Part shown: positions 43,421-54,866 of the stretch, one piece after another | Layout of the letters: every line of letters starts with the position of its first letter | How positions within the stretch are numbered: position 1 is the stretch's first letter | DNA from: Larix kaempferi | Lineage: Eukaryota; Streptophyta; Pinopsida; Pinales; Pinaceae | Length of the DNA: 64,000 nt | Reading direction: 5' to 3' | NCBI GenBank assembly: GCA_027924585.1 | Contig: BSBM01000151.1 | Location: forward strand, 11,864,001 to 11,928,000 | Program-made: the position numbers and the translations under genes | The notes under the pieces: generated by a model | Databases searched by the model: none | What the model was told of the DNA's origin: nothing | Seen by the model: only the letters and a program-made list of their open reading frames with translations

Positions 43421-45700
43421 CCACCGTGGTCGATCAACCTTTACATAGGTCCTGAAGAATTCAAGGACACTCTCCTAAACAAAGAGAAGTCCCTACACCT
43501 AGACGAATATTGGATTATAACAATCCACCCCCTTAGGAGGAAGAAGAGGAAAACCAGGAACATCAAACAAAACAACCAATAGAAGAAAACACCCCTAGTT
43601 CTAGGTCATGTAAGTTTGAGAGATCTTCTAATGAAGGAAATTTTAGGGATACCGAGGAGTAGTTGCAAAACTCTCATAGAGTTCATTATCCTAATTCTGA
43701 AAAGAATATAGGTCCCATTCAAATTGAGCACCTCTCAGATCCATCTGTACTTTTGAACCCACCACAAAGTCCTAGTTTTTCCCAAGTACCTGGTATCAAC
43801 ATTCCTAATACATTGTCTATGTGGTTTAACGTGGAAAACATAGAACAAGTGTTTAGTTTAGGGGAGGAAACTACTCTAGTTAGTACTACCCATGTAGGAG
43901 GAATTACTTTTAATACAGAATATGCAGTAGGATCATGATGTTCCCCATCATCCTCGATGATACTTACTGGTGCTAGTTCTTCAACTCAATTGAGTTTGAA
44001 CCCTTTCTCTTTTGGATTTCCTTTTTCAGGGTTTCAACCTATACTTGTTACTATTCCTCCTAGTTCAATTTCGACCACTACTTCAGGTAGTGGCCCATAT
44101 GTTCCTTTCCATGATTTCCCACCCTTAAGTGGGCCAATGTCCATGCCTAACCCACCCTTCACTAGAGCTATTTCTAGCTCCACCCTACTTCATGAGTTAA
44201 GACTACCTTTCTAATACTTAGGAGGTATGGGTTCTGGTAACCCCTTTGGACTAAATGTACCGCAAGGTAATTCATTTACACTAGGGGGCACCATCACTAG
44301 ATTTACCTGGGGGTGGGATGCCACTTAAGGAAATATCCACTTTTTTGGGATGGGAAGTTCCAATATGGTTAACCCTGTTATGACAAGTATCTTACAAGGC
44401 ATCCAACCATTCGGAGGAATGGGAGGGGCTTTTGGAACAACCTTGAATTCTTTTCAAAACTAGTATGGTGAGAACTTCAGACAACCTAATCCACTTTTCA
44501 CCAATCCTAGAAACTCATACATTCTGGGACAACCATATGCCAACACCAACCAATGGTAAGCTAATGCTATTGGAACCTAGAACACTATGGCTTAAATAAA
44601 GTTTCCATTTCTGGCCACTTTGAATTTTCTCGATCTTTCAAATTTAACTAACAATCTAGTGTTACATGACTTAAGATGGCCACCCCCAGCCACTAAAATT
44701 CCTTCATACATTCCTAATTTTGAAGGTAAACCTAAGGAAGACACAACTAACCATGTGATGACTTTTCATATATGGTTTTCATCCAACTCTTTCATGGATG
44801 ATTCTATTAGATTACATCTCTTCAAAGGGAATTTAATTGGGGTAGCGACGAAATGGTACATTGAGTTACAACGAGCATCCTTTCAAACTTTTAATTTAGT
44901 TACAATGGTATTTCTAAACCACTTCCAGCGACCATTCCGCTATGAGACTAGAATGGATATGTTAACATCCTTTCACTAGATTAAATCTACTCATATCTAT
45001 AACCACATCCATGAGTGACTGAGGGGGCATATCTTGATCAAGGCTTATATTCCTGGTGATTTTTTAACCAATTGGTTTATTAAGTCATTGCAACCCTTTA
45101 TTGTGAAATATGTGGCTCTTTCTGGGGTTCAGAATGAAGAGCATGCTATCATTAAAGTCCAACAATTGGATTTGATTTTATTCCCAATCTAGGATGTTTT
45201 ATGAAATTCTTCCTACTGCTCCTAGAGTAGAAGTTAACGCAATGAATCCTACCCCTACACCCCATGCTAATGGTGTGATTAGTGTAGTTGAGAAAAATCC
45301 AGGTGGCCCAGGTAATAAATTTTCTTGTCAAAATTTACTAGAAACTAGTTAGAATAACACACATAACCTTAAATACAACCCTCCTTTTGATGTTCTGTCA
45401 GTACAGAACTCTAAAGGAAACCAAAACCCTAGAGGGAAGAAGAATAAGAACAAGAAAAATGGGAATAAGGAGAATAACAATGAAAATAACATTAATAACG
45501 ACACTAATGTTAGTGGGGTAAATAATGAAAAAAGTAAAATGAAATTCCCTTTCTTATTATGCAAGGAAGATCACTTAACCTATAAATTCCCTAAAATGGA
45601 AATGGATCAGAAGCTCTCAGCACAACAGGAGGGAACAAGCCAACCTGTTGTATTGACCAATCCATTTCCTCAATAACAACAATAGATGGTTGTTGCTTCC
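43421..45700 (+). pseudogene. Gypsy D gag
   Basis: The core is the open stretch 44620-44979: LHDLRWPPPATKIPSYIPNF, HVMTFHIWFSSNSFMDDSIR, GVATKWYIELQ and MVFLNHFQRPFRY, the Retrotrans_gag domain. Upstream (43663-44214) is Pro/Ser/Gly-rich. Downstream in other frames come QLDLILFPI-like sequence, an Asn/Lys-rich stretch (45440-45540) and FPFLLCKEDHLTYKFPK, a degenerate knuckle whose last Cys is lost. Several frameshifts and stops. Confidence 0.85.
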
Positions 45701-46129
45701 CCTCAACATCATGCAACCTCCCAAGGAGGGAACTGGAGATCCTCCTCTCAATGGGACAATTTAGGCCTAGGTGAAGTTTTCATCTGTGAACACGATGTTC
45801 ATCTCTAGACTAGGAATAAGAATTATGAATATAATTCATCTGGATACAAAGGCAAAGAGACCCTTAATGTTGATGATGAAAATTATTTACACATAGAGAA
45901 TCTTGCCAATCATACTATTCCTAGGATACCAAAGGGTGTTCTATAAAATCCATGTATAATCCTAATGCACGTGCTTCTCATAATTATAGTATAATTGAAT
46001 ATTTGGCTTAGGCTCCATGTGCAATGTATACACTTTAGGTACTCCAAATTTCTCCAACCCAAAGGAACACCTTAATTGTATATTTAAGATCTCTATATCC
46101 TGTGGACAGACAAGTGATTTATTTCAATT

Positions 46130-46584
46130 TTGAGAATTGGAAGCCTTGTTTAGCCCATAATGATGCTTTTCAAATCCAAGTTGTATCTAGAAACACTAAG
46201 ATTCATAGGATAGTTGTATATGAGGGTTCCTCCACATGTGTCGTGTATTTATAGCATTGCAAGGATTTAGGGTCATGTGACGTGGTGGATCATGTCGCTA
46301 TGTTGAAAGCTTTTGATGGTCACCTTTTCCAACCTCACGGAACTATCCCAACCTTTCCTATAGAGCTAGGGGGGAGAATAGTCAAAGTGGATGTGGAAGT
46401 GGTTAAATCCCCACTTGATTATAATTTATTTCAAGGGATAATTTGGAATCAAGCTATGATGGCAGTAGTCTCTTCAATCTTTCATGTCATCAAGTTTCAT
46501 CATGAGGTAAATATTGTAACAATTGACCAACTAGCCTTAAACAGGAACGAAAAAACAAGGATCATGGATCCAATATTCCTTTAG
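46130..46584 (+). pseudogene. Gypsy D protease (retropepsin)
   Basis: IHRIVVYEGSSTCVVYL corresponds to the retropepsin active-site segment (family VDEGAS or VDSGAS); the catalytic Asp is read as Tyr-Glu. GGRIVKVDVEVVKSPLDYN and IWNQAMMAVVSSIFHVIKF follow as in plant gypsy proteases, ending HEVNIVTIDQLAL. The stretch 46282-46584 is open; upstream is a stop at about 46253. Confidence 0.75.
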
Positions 46585-46861
46585 TAGCCCATTCTGTGAG
46601 GGATTGTGAAAACATTGGTGTGGGGATGTATCCTTCATTAATGGGAACTTTTAATATTCCCCCACCTAATTTTCTCAATTTAAGACTTCTTACTTTCACA
46701 ACCCTTGGAAGTTTCCAACCTCCAAAGATGGGTGTAGTCGTATTAACCAGGCCTTATATCCCTTGTGTCCAATTTATACTGAGAAGAATCCTCTGTGTCC
46801 ATGCTTACCTTCTCGGGACTTGGTCCCAATAGTTGACTAGGTGATTCATGTAATGAGGTAA

Positions 46862-47368
46862 TTGGATCCTGCTCTCCACCTTATTGATAAAACTGAATTT
46901 TTAGACAAGTGTTCTATATGGGATGATATACTTCCATCTGACAAAGTTTTCCTAGATTCTACGATACAGTCTGACATTCCTTTGGATATTGATGTTCTTT
47001 CTAAATATTATCTCTCTAGATTAGACTCAGTTTCAATAAAATATGGTCGTGATTTTCCTTTTGAGACTACATTTACTACTTATAGATCCTTAGACATTGG
47101 TAGTTTTGAGTCTATGAACTCTGCCATTGAGTTGAAAATTAGTATTCCTAATGAGATTGATTTTGATATTAGAATGTTCAACTCCAACGATGATGAGTTT
47201 GTTTCTATAGACTCTATTATTTCTTCCAGCTTTGATATTCCTCATGAGTTAGATATTGTTATTTCTATGACATCAAGCCTTGGTATTCCAGAATCTTCAT
47301 TGGTAAACTCTGCCTTGGAAATGAGTATTGTGAAGATTCTAAAGTCGAAATTATTTCTACCAAAGTGA
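46862..47368 (+). pseudogene. Gypsy D post-protease Asp/Ser-rich segment
   Basis: 168 residues, acidic and Ile/Ser/Asp-rich, no known catalytic domain. In Tat-type gypsy polyproteins a poorly conserved acidic linker follows protease before RT. Here no RT follows. The open length may be partly chance. Confidence 0.5.
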
Positions 47369-48147
47369 CCTGTATTATATCTTTCTTTTTAGATTTTTTG
47401 GATATGATTATGGTATTGTTGTTTCTTAGAAACAACATTTTTACCTGGAGTTATGATTGCTTCGAGATCATTTTCTACATACTACTCGATCTGGTTAGGT
47501 ATATTCAAAAATTTGCATATAGGTTTAGGCCTCCCCTCTGTTATGATTCATTTGAAACTTTTTCCATCCAAATTATCCTTAGGGTCGAACATGTTGGATA
47601 TCCATGCATTACCCATCTCTTTATGCATTATGCACTAGTCCGACAACAAAGCCTACCTAACATGGGTCACCCTAGTCAGCACCCTTTTGACATTTTGGTG
47701 CCCACACAAAGTTTTTCTCATAGGCTCAAGAGCCTTTTTAGTTTTACCATGACTTCAAGAAGAAGCCTCGTGTCTCTTTTTCTCATATATTTCTATCCAT
47801 TCCTTATAAGGCTCCCATTTTTGTGTTTAAGTCACATATTCATTTGCATCGATCCCGCTTGCACATATGAGCCCGATGTTAGCTTCCACACTTTTAGCTA
47901 GTTATATAAGCCCTCATCTCTTATCTAATTTTCACTAAGACTGTATTATTTTTCCTTTGCAACTTGAAATATTTTACCCAGAGGAGACACACCTCGAGTG
48001 TCATTATCTTGCTCATGTTCCTTGCATTATGAATAGGTTTGTTCCATGCACTTGGAACTAGTTTCGCTTGTCCCTGACACTCGTTTCCTCCTAGGTTATG
48101 ATCATTCTTCCATCCTTCCTCCAAACTCGTTAAAAATAGAAGGAGGA
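47369..48147 (+). other. Gypsy D 3' region, part 1
   Basis: A 178-codon open frame (47365-47901) is Phe/Leu-rich without RT or integrase motifs. The end carries the first copy of a 65-bp repeat (48082-48146). Confidence 0.5.
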
Positions 48148-48394
48148 TGTAAAGAATATAAAATAAGATATTAATTATAGTTATTAATTATTAAGTGAAA
48201 GGGTGTAACCCTTCACTACACATGCTCAAGCCTATAAAGGCGAGCTTCATTGTAATTTAATAATCATCGTATCATATATTTTATCAATATCTTGTTATTC
48301 CCTCGAAATGTGGGCTCCCGATTATTTGTGTGATTTCTAAGTATTTATTGCGGAAAAAGAAGCTTTTACGTTTCAGAGAATCTTTTATGCTTCA
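48148..48394 (+). repeat. 5' LTR of element E
   Basis: 247 bp, starts TGTAAAGAATATA and ends ATGCTTCA two bases before the PBS. TATA box CTATAAAGG near 48231-48239. Preceded by a purine-rich AGAAGGAGGA that belongs to D. Confidence 0.85.
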
Positions 48395-48499
48395 TTGGTA
48401 TCAGAGTCTCGTTGGCTAGATTCAGGCCTTTGGCCATCCTTTGAATTTTATCCATTACCCAGGGTTTCCCTGAAGTGTGGTCTTTGACCATAAAATTAT

Positions 48500-49240
48500 A
48501 AACATCCCTACTAATCCTTTCTCCCCACACCACCTTCCCTCCATCATTCTGCCTTCCCTCCCTCTCATGCGCAGACTCCCCCACCACTGCACTCTTCCCT
48601 ATTCCCCAACTCCCCCATGCCTCCAGCACTGCACCACTCCCCTGTGCACCTGCTCACATCCCCCACTACTCTCCATTCTCTTCTCTCCTTCCATCTCCAT
48701 TATATTCCTCATCCACCAGCTACAACCATCGATCCCTGCTCCAACCTCCTTTCTTCATCATGTACTCAAATTACTCACCATCTCCTTACTCCACGCCCTT
48801 CATTTCTCCCTTCACTGCCTTACCTTCCATCCACTTCATGTCTCCCCCGTCGCTCTCCACCCACACTGTCCATTTACCCTCGCATGATCCCACACACTCT
48901 CACCATCCCGCTCACACCTCCCCCTCCCTTTTGCACTCAATATCTCTATTTCTCATGCCTCCCCCTCCCTCCCGTGCTCACCCTCCCTACTACTCACGCC
49001 TCTCCTCTCACTACGCCCCCCTCTAATCCCCCATACTCCTGCTCCTCCAACCTCTCCTCGCCTTCCACCCATTCTCCTCTCGGCGAGCTACCTGCATGCA
49101 CTTCCCTTCACAATGCTCTCATCTCTCTTCCTCCCCAACGCTGCCCCCTTCTTCCTGCTTTGATGCTCGCTACTCCTTCACTCCATGCTCCATAGCCCTG
49201 CGTCTCCTCCACAACCCACTCCCTGCATCCCATCCATCGT
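48500..49240 (+). other. Pyrimidine-rich tract of element E, part 1
   Basis: About 740 bp, strongly C/T on the plus strand (CCTCC, CACTCC and CTTCC blocks). It continues at 50614-50950 beyond the TIR element. Long open frames rich in Ser/Pro/Leu/His arise from composition; I do not call a protein. Confidence 0.8.
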
Positions 49241-49248
49241 GACTGCAT

Positions 49249-50605
49249 CACGGGGGGTTCACTTAGTGAACTTGTTACATAGCACGATCGTTCGCATGAT
49301 ACTAAAGAATATCCCTAATTTCACTTAATATTGGAAAATTCCTCCTAAACTTTTATTGTTGAACCCCCTTCCCAATATGCCTTTCCAATTAAGAAAACCC
49401 ATAGTTTCACCATATATTGTATGTATCCATTTTTATCAACCTATTTTTAATACCCCCTTTATATCATTTTATCAATTTGTAACAAATAGGATCCCTAACA
49501 CATTTTAGTATAAGCAAACATGATGCTAAATAAAATAATATTAAAATGCTAATAATGATCCAACCAGGATTGCAGGGGTGACTGATCAATTTGTAGCGCT
49601 GGATCGTGGAAGACCCAACGAAATAGTATTGGGAAGGAAAATGCGTAAAAGGAAACCCAGTCAAGAGAACACCATAACAAAGAATGTAAAAGGTTGATAG
49701 TCCAATAATTAGTGCAATGCTTAGAAAAGAGCATAATTGCAAATGTTTCACACCACGGTATGCCATCTACCAATTTTATATCATTCAAATATAAGTATAG
49801 ACATAAAGAGCTCATGTTTCATCTAATATTAATAAATTAAACTCCATAAAAATTCAAAATTGAAATCCTTTCGTGGATGGACTCCCCTACCTTCCTATCA
49901 AAACAAACATCATTGATGTTTGAACCCAAATGAACATATAAAAATTCCTCTTACTTTCCAATAACACCATATGATCATGTGCATAACTTGGATTTGGATC
50001 ATTCACAAGATGCAATGAATTTCATCCACTTCCTCTACATTTATTCTTTCCATCAAGGAAATTAACAACATTTAGTTACCTTTTCTTGGGTTATATCTAG
50101 TTTTTTTTTTACCTCGAATGCCTACAAAAAATAAAATACAATCGTTCAACTCTGAAACTCCCAATTAGCTACATCTCTTAACTTAAAGATGAAAAACAAT
50201 ATAATGTATCAATTCAAACCAATCCTAAATAAGATATTAAATGAGTATGGATCAAGGCCAGTGATCCAAAGAGACTTCCATCAATATTATCATTGGTACA
50301 ATATTATCATATTTATGCAAAACTTAGGATCATAAGCAATATCAAATAAAAATGGAGAGTCCTTAAGTTTAGGTGGGTATGAATTGAGTCCATGATTTGG
50401 AGATATGAATCTATCCCACGATTTCGAGGTTATTCCTCAGCCCACCCAAATAAAATAACCCCCAATATTTATATTACTATGTCAAATTAAAAACCCCCCT
50501 TGACCCATTAATACGGAGAAATATATTTTTGAGGTTTTTAAGAGTATTCAAACCCCAATATGAATGGACGTGATATGATATTGCCTCACTAGTGAACCCC
50601 CCGTG
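49249..50605. mobile_element. TIR DNA element, 1,357 bp, 8-bp TSD
   Basis: Left end CACGGGGGGTTCACTTAGTG and inverted right end CACGGGGGGTTCACTAGTGA match over about 20 bp with one indel. GACTGCAT flanks exactly (49241-49248, 50606-50613). AT-rich, no transposase seen. The 8-bp TSD points to hAT, or more distantly P-type; the CACGG end is not the usual hAT start, so the superfamily is open. It interrupts the pyrimidine tract of E. Confidence 0.9.
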
Positions 50606-50989
50606 GACTGCATCCACCTGTCCTCACGCAACTCCAACCCCACTCACATCCCTTAAATTCCATCGCCTTCCAATCCAGTTGCGCCTGTGGTTTCTTGGCC
50701 TCCACTCCTTGACCACAACACTCAGCTCAAGCTTCTCTAGTCATACGCGGCTACCCTACACTCTGCTATCATCGCACCATCCGACACTTTTTCCCACCTC
50801 CTTCCAAGCTCCACAATGCCCCTCACTCAAACGGTTTCCCAACGCCTCCACCATTCCATTCTACAATCTATCAGTTCATGTCCATTCATCCACGCCAAAA
50901 ACCCTAATCACCTCTATACGTCCAATCCATCTTTATCCAATTCACCGTTAGGGCTAAGAACCCAAAAAAATCCTTACATGTTCACGTCC

Positions 50990-51250
50990 AAATAAAAAAT
51001 ATATATAATATTATTATTATTATTTTAAATAATAATTATTATATTTATCTAAAATCCCATATCCAAACACAATTTCAATTTTTTTTTAATAAAATATTAT
51101 TATTGTTAATAATAATATTTATTATTAAAACCCTAAAACCCTTCCTTTCACAAAAAATACTATTATTTATTATTATTGTTAATAATAATAATAATAATAA
51201 TAATTTAATAATTGTATTAATTACAATTATTTAAAATAAAAATAAAAAAG
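50990..51250. repeat. AT-rich microsatellite, AAT/ATT
   Basis: Runs of ATTATT and AATAAT, including an uninterrupted AATAATAATAATAATAAT near 51183-51203. Between the pyrimidine tract and gag of element E. Confidence 0.85.
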
Positions 51251-51284
51251 GAAGAAAGACAAAAATCAAAAGTCCAAGCAAGAC

Positions 51285-51475
51285 TCCTTATTGTCAAAGA
51301 AGTCGGAGAACACTTATCACCGAAAAAATCAAAGTCAAGGACAATCATTTATTGTTGAAGAAGTCAAAGTCAAGGAAGGCTTATCAAGAGTCGAGACGCG
51401 CTATCATCAAAGAAGTCAAACCAACAAAGACTAATTATCGTCAAAGTCGAGACCAATATCATCAAGGAAGACCAA
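51285..51475 (+). repeat. Degenerate repeat upstream of element E gag
   Basis: TATTGTCAAAGAAGTC, TATTGTTGAAGAAGTC, TATCATCAAAGAAGTC and TATCGTCAAAGTCGAG recur at 40-70 bp. No coding content recognised. Confidence 0.6.
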
Positions 51476-51497
51476 GTTATCGTCCAAACTAGGAATT

Positions 51498-52640
51498 ATG
51501 GCGAATTCAAAATAAAAAATAACGTCGTTGTTACAAGCAACCAATAGCAATATTCAATTCAAAATTATAAAGCAAGAAATGAGAAATCGTTTAACAGAAC
51601 ATGAGAATCAAAGATTAAAAAATCAAAATCAAGAGCTCCAAAATAGGTTATTAGATAAGGATAAGGAAATTTCACATCTAAGAAGCCAAACCAAAACTTG
51701 GAAGATAAAATCAGAAATTTCAAAAATGTCGACGAATCTTCGTATGGAAGTAATAACGATTTAGAAGATGACATAAAGTGCTTAAAAAATCTCATCATGG
51801 ATAAAAATACAGAATTGTCGCAAGCCCAGAGAAAGCTAGAAAATCAAGAATCAGAGAGATGTCAACATCAACAACAAAAGGAAAAACTTCAGCAACAATA
51901 TGATGACATTAAGAAGACACATCAACTAGAAATTAAGAAAATCAAGGAAAAATTAGCAGGCAATACCAAAGAACTATTTTGACTAAGAATTCATAACAAG
52001 ACATTACTTACGAAAATCAAGAAGTTGAAACATAGTCGGAAGATGGAGCATTCAAATGAAGACCTTGAAGGAAGAATACTAGAAAAGCAAGAAGAAAAAC
52101 AACACCTTAGACAATTTAATCAAGAACTAGAGGAACAAGTCAAGAAGTTAAAAGAGGACAAAAAGTCGGAAGATGAAAGGTTCGAAAAAATTTAGAGTAA
52201 TAACAATCTACTGGAGAACAAAGTAGCGCAAATCTAGAAAGAAGCATCTGAACTCTCCAGAAAATAAACTCAAGTTGAAGAAGAAGAATTAAATACAAAT
52301 TCAATCCTCGTCACAATTAAAAAAGGAGTCAATCCAACAGAAAAACAAACAAGAAGAACTCCTTATCGACACCCCAATTATAAACGTCATTTTGACCAAC
52401 GACAGGGTCAAAATGAACATACACCGAGGAATTACGATACCAGACAAGCAAGAACATCAAATCAACATACTAAGAAACAAACGAAAAGACCCATCCCACA
52501 AAACAATCAAATAGCCCCGATAAAAATAGATCTCGGATGGACCACATAAAAAACGATGTGACAGTTCTTCTGTGGAATTCGTAATTCGTATCGCCTCATT
52601 TCCTCAAGTGTCGCAAATACTAAAAGAAAGGATCTAGAGA
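51498..52640 (+). pseudogene. Element E gag-like coiled-coil protein
   Basis: From ATG 51498 the frame has one early stop, then LLQATNSNIQF and LTEHENQRLKNQNQELQNRL. After a frame change near 51700 it continues as SYGSNNDLEDDIKCLKNLIM and QLEIKKIKEKLAG to 51982. Further Lys/Glu-rich heptad-like sequence runs to about 52260. A basic Arg/Asn/Gln stretch and FCGIRNSYR, perhaps a zinc-knuckle remnant, follow near 52565. Long coiled coil plus basic end fits a gag protein. Confidence 0.6.
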
Positions 52641-52708
52641 TGACAGTTCAAACAAAAAATCAGACATAACCCTTGTCTTCAACAAAGCTTCCCTTAAGGG
52701 GAAGGCAA

Positions 52709-52922
52709 TGTAACGAATATAAAATAAGTTATTAATTATTAAGTGAAAGGGTGTAACCCTTCACTACACATGCTCAAGCCTATAAATGCGAGCTTCATTG
52801 TAATTTAATAATCATCTTATCATATATTTTATCAATATCTTATTATTCCCTCAAAATGTGGGCATCCAATTATTTGTGGGATTTCTAAGTATTTACTGTG
52901 GTAAAAGAAGATTTTACGCTTC
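52709..52922 (+). repeat. 3' LTR of element E, truncated at its end
   Basis: Aligns to the left LTR up to TTTTACGYTTC but lacks the last 20 bp or so (AGAGAATCTTTTATGCTTCA). Also lacks a 13-bp segment near its start. Directly followed by the second 65-bp repeat. Confidence 0.8.
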
Positions 52923-52990
52923 TTCCGTTTCCTCCTAGGTTACGAGCATTCTTCCATCCTTCCTCCAAACTCGTTAAAAATAGAAGGAGG

Positions 52991-54866
52991 CCTCGAGTTC
53001 ACTTTTCTGGGTTTGTTAAAATTTCACATAAAATGTCTATATAGAGTCTTCTTTAAGCTCTTTTCTGACTCCTTGAACATGAAAAGATTGTCGAGCAATA
53101 TTTTTTCTTTCACACTCATTAAAAGATCTGTAAAATGTCCATTTGGTATAAGTTTAACCCTTTTCCGGGCCACATGGACTAGCTACAAAAAATGAATACT
53201 CTAGTCAATTTTGGGTAGAAGAGTTATCCCTTGTATTGTTTTATGCTTTTTCGAGCGTATGAGACTAAATTTATGAAAAAGAAAAATTATAGAGTCATCT
53301 TTAAGTTTTTTAGACTCTTTAAAATCGAAAAACAACGGTGATAATTAACTATCCCAGGATCAATAAAAATCCACGGGGTGGTAGCATATTGAGCATCTTT
53401 CTATCTCTTATTCAAGCTCATTAAAAAGGAATAAAGTTTCGAGTTTACTTTTTCAGACTCGTTAAATTTTTACCAAAAAGGTCTTATCAAGCATACTTTT
53501 GTCTCTTTTTCAAGCTTGTTAAAAAATATAGAAGGTAATTAAAAAGAGAAAAAAGGGAAGGTAAATATCTCAAATGACTCTCAATATAACAACTACAACA
53601 AGTCAAATGTATCCTTGAACACAGCACCAGTTTTGAGTCTCTCAACAAGTTGGGTTCTAGTTTTTGGCCTTAGGATAAAACCTAATCTTAGAGTTATTAC
53701 CCCTCTGGAGGGTTCTCAATGTCTCCTACATTGCAGACTTGTATTGTTGGTCCTTTTGTGTCCAAAGCTTCCTAAGTCACCATTATGTTGTGCTCACTGT
53801 TCAAGGATATAACCCGTGTCGGCCATTCTGTAGTTTCCTTGACTCCATATGTCGGCCATTCCCTGGTATTAATATGTTTAATCATGTACTCAGTTTTGTT
53901 CCAAATCAAATCAATCCCTAATTTCTCCTCATGTTGGATGATGGAGGATGATTTAATGCCTCCCTTCCAATGGGCCTCTTTCCATCGACTTCAACTCATT
54001 TTTCTCTAGGAATGAGGTTTATATTCTCGGTAGTACCTTGGGGATTGCAGTCATCAATGGAAATTTCCCTTGCTATTGGGTATTGGGAATACATCAATGC
54101 CTCCTATTTTATGGATTCTTTAGGTGTTTGACTTCAAGAACATCTATTCACACTTTTTAGAATGCACTAGGTACCTTGGGGTCCATTATCATTACCGATG
54201 GGTTCCCTTGCATTTGTTAATGGTATTCATCAATGACTAGTAATCAAAATATATCCCTCATGTTTGCCTTCAACTCATTTATTTTCATGGGTAGGATTCA
54301 TACCTTTTAGGCAGTTTGGATTGAAGAACTTGGGCCAATAGTAGCATCCTCAATTGAATGAGTTGCACAAGACTACAACACACTTTATATCGGTACAATC
54401 GAGAGAAACATTATTCATCTTTTTATATTGTACTCCCAATTATTGATGAGACATTGATCCACTTTGTTCTATTGTGGATATGATCTCCAATTTTGACATA
54501 GATATAAATTGTATTCATGTGGCTATGATCACTTGTTGGACATGGATCTACTATGTTCATTTGTGGCCACAATCCATTTATCTCTCATGGATCCACTTTG
54601 TATTTTTGTGGCCATGATATTTGCATAAGTTATACATATGTATTGGATCCTCATTGTATCTTTCTAGAAGTAACGTTATCACATTTTGAACATGGACAGA
54701 TATCCCAGGGATCAGTTTGTCTGACACCTTTCTTTGTTTCAGGTACTTCTTTATGACTACGATTATTGGACCCTCTGATTTTGGCAACTCCACATCTCAA
54801 CCAATGATTGTTATAATATATTGCAGCCATCATGTTCCCTTCTGACCTCATAAATTATGGGGCATA
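52991..54866 (+). other. Gypsy D 3' region, part 2
   Basis: Non-coding. Begins with degenerate repeats around ACTCGTTAAAAATAGAAGG (52960-53540). No RT or integrase motif found. Ends TTATGGGGCA before the right LTR. Confidence 0.6.

Larger units (their letters stand above)
48148..52922 (+). mobile_element. Gag-only LTR element E nested in D
   Basis: Left LTR 48148-48394 and right LTR 52709-52922 share TATAAAATAAG, GTGAAAGGGTGTAACCCTTC and more. PBS TGGTATCAGAG at 48396. The PPT before the right LTR is TTAAGGGGAAGGCAA. Contains a pyrimidine-rich region, an AT-rich block and one coiled-coil gag-like ORF; no protease, RT or integrase. Resembles non-autonomous TR-GAG/LARD-type elements. Confidence 0.85.
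48082..52990. repeat. 65-bp direct repeats flanking element E
   Basis: CGTTTCCTCCTAGGTTA ... AATAGAAGGAGG occurs at 48082-48146 and at 52926-52990 with two mismatches. The copies lie just outside the two LTRs of E. This is far too long for an integrase target duplication. Confidence 0.9.

Noticed and set aside
47365-47901. 178-codon plus-strand frame as possible RT of gypsy D
   Set aside because: No RT, RNase H or integrase motif; Phe/Leu-rich composition from T-rich DNA.
48477-49195. Several Pro/Ser/Leu/His-rich open frames of 88-192 codons
   Set aside because: They overlap in more than one frame of a C/T-rich tract that lacks stop codons by composition.
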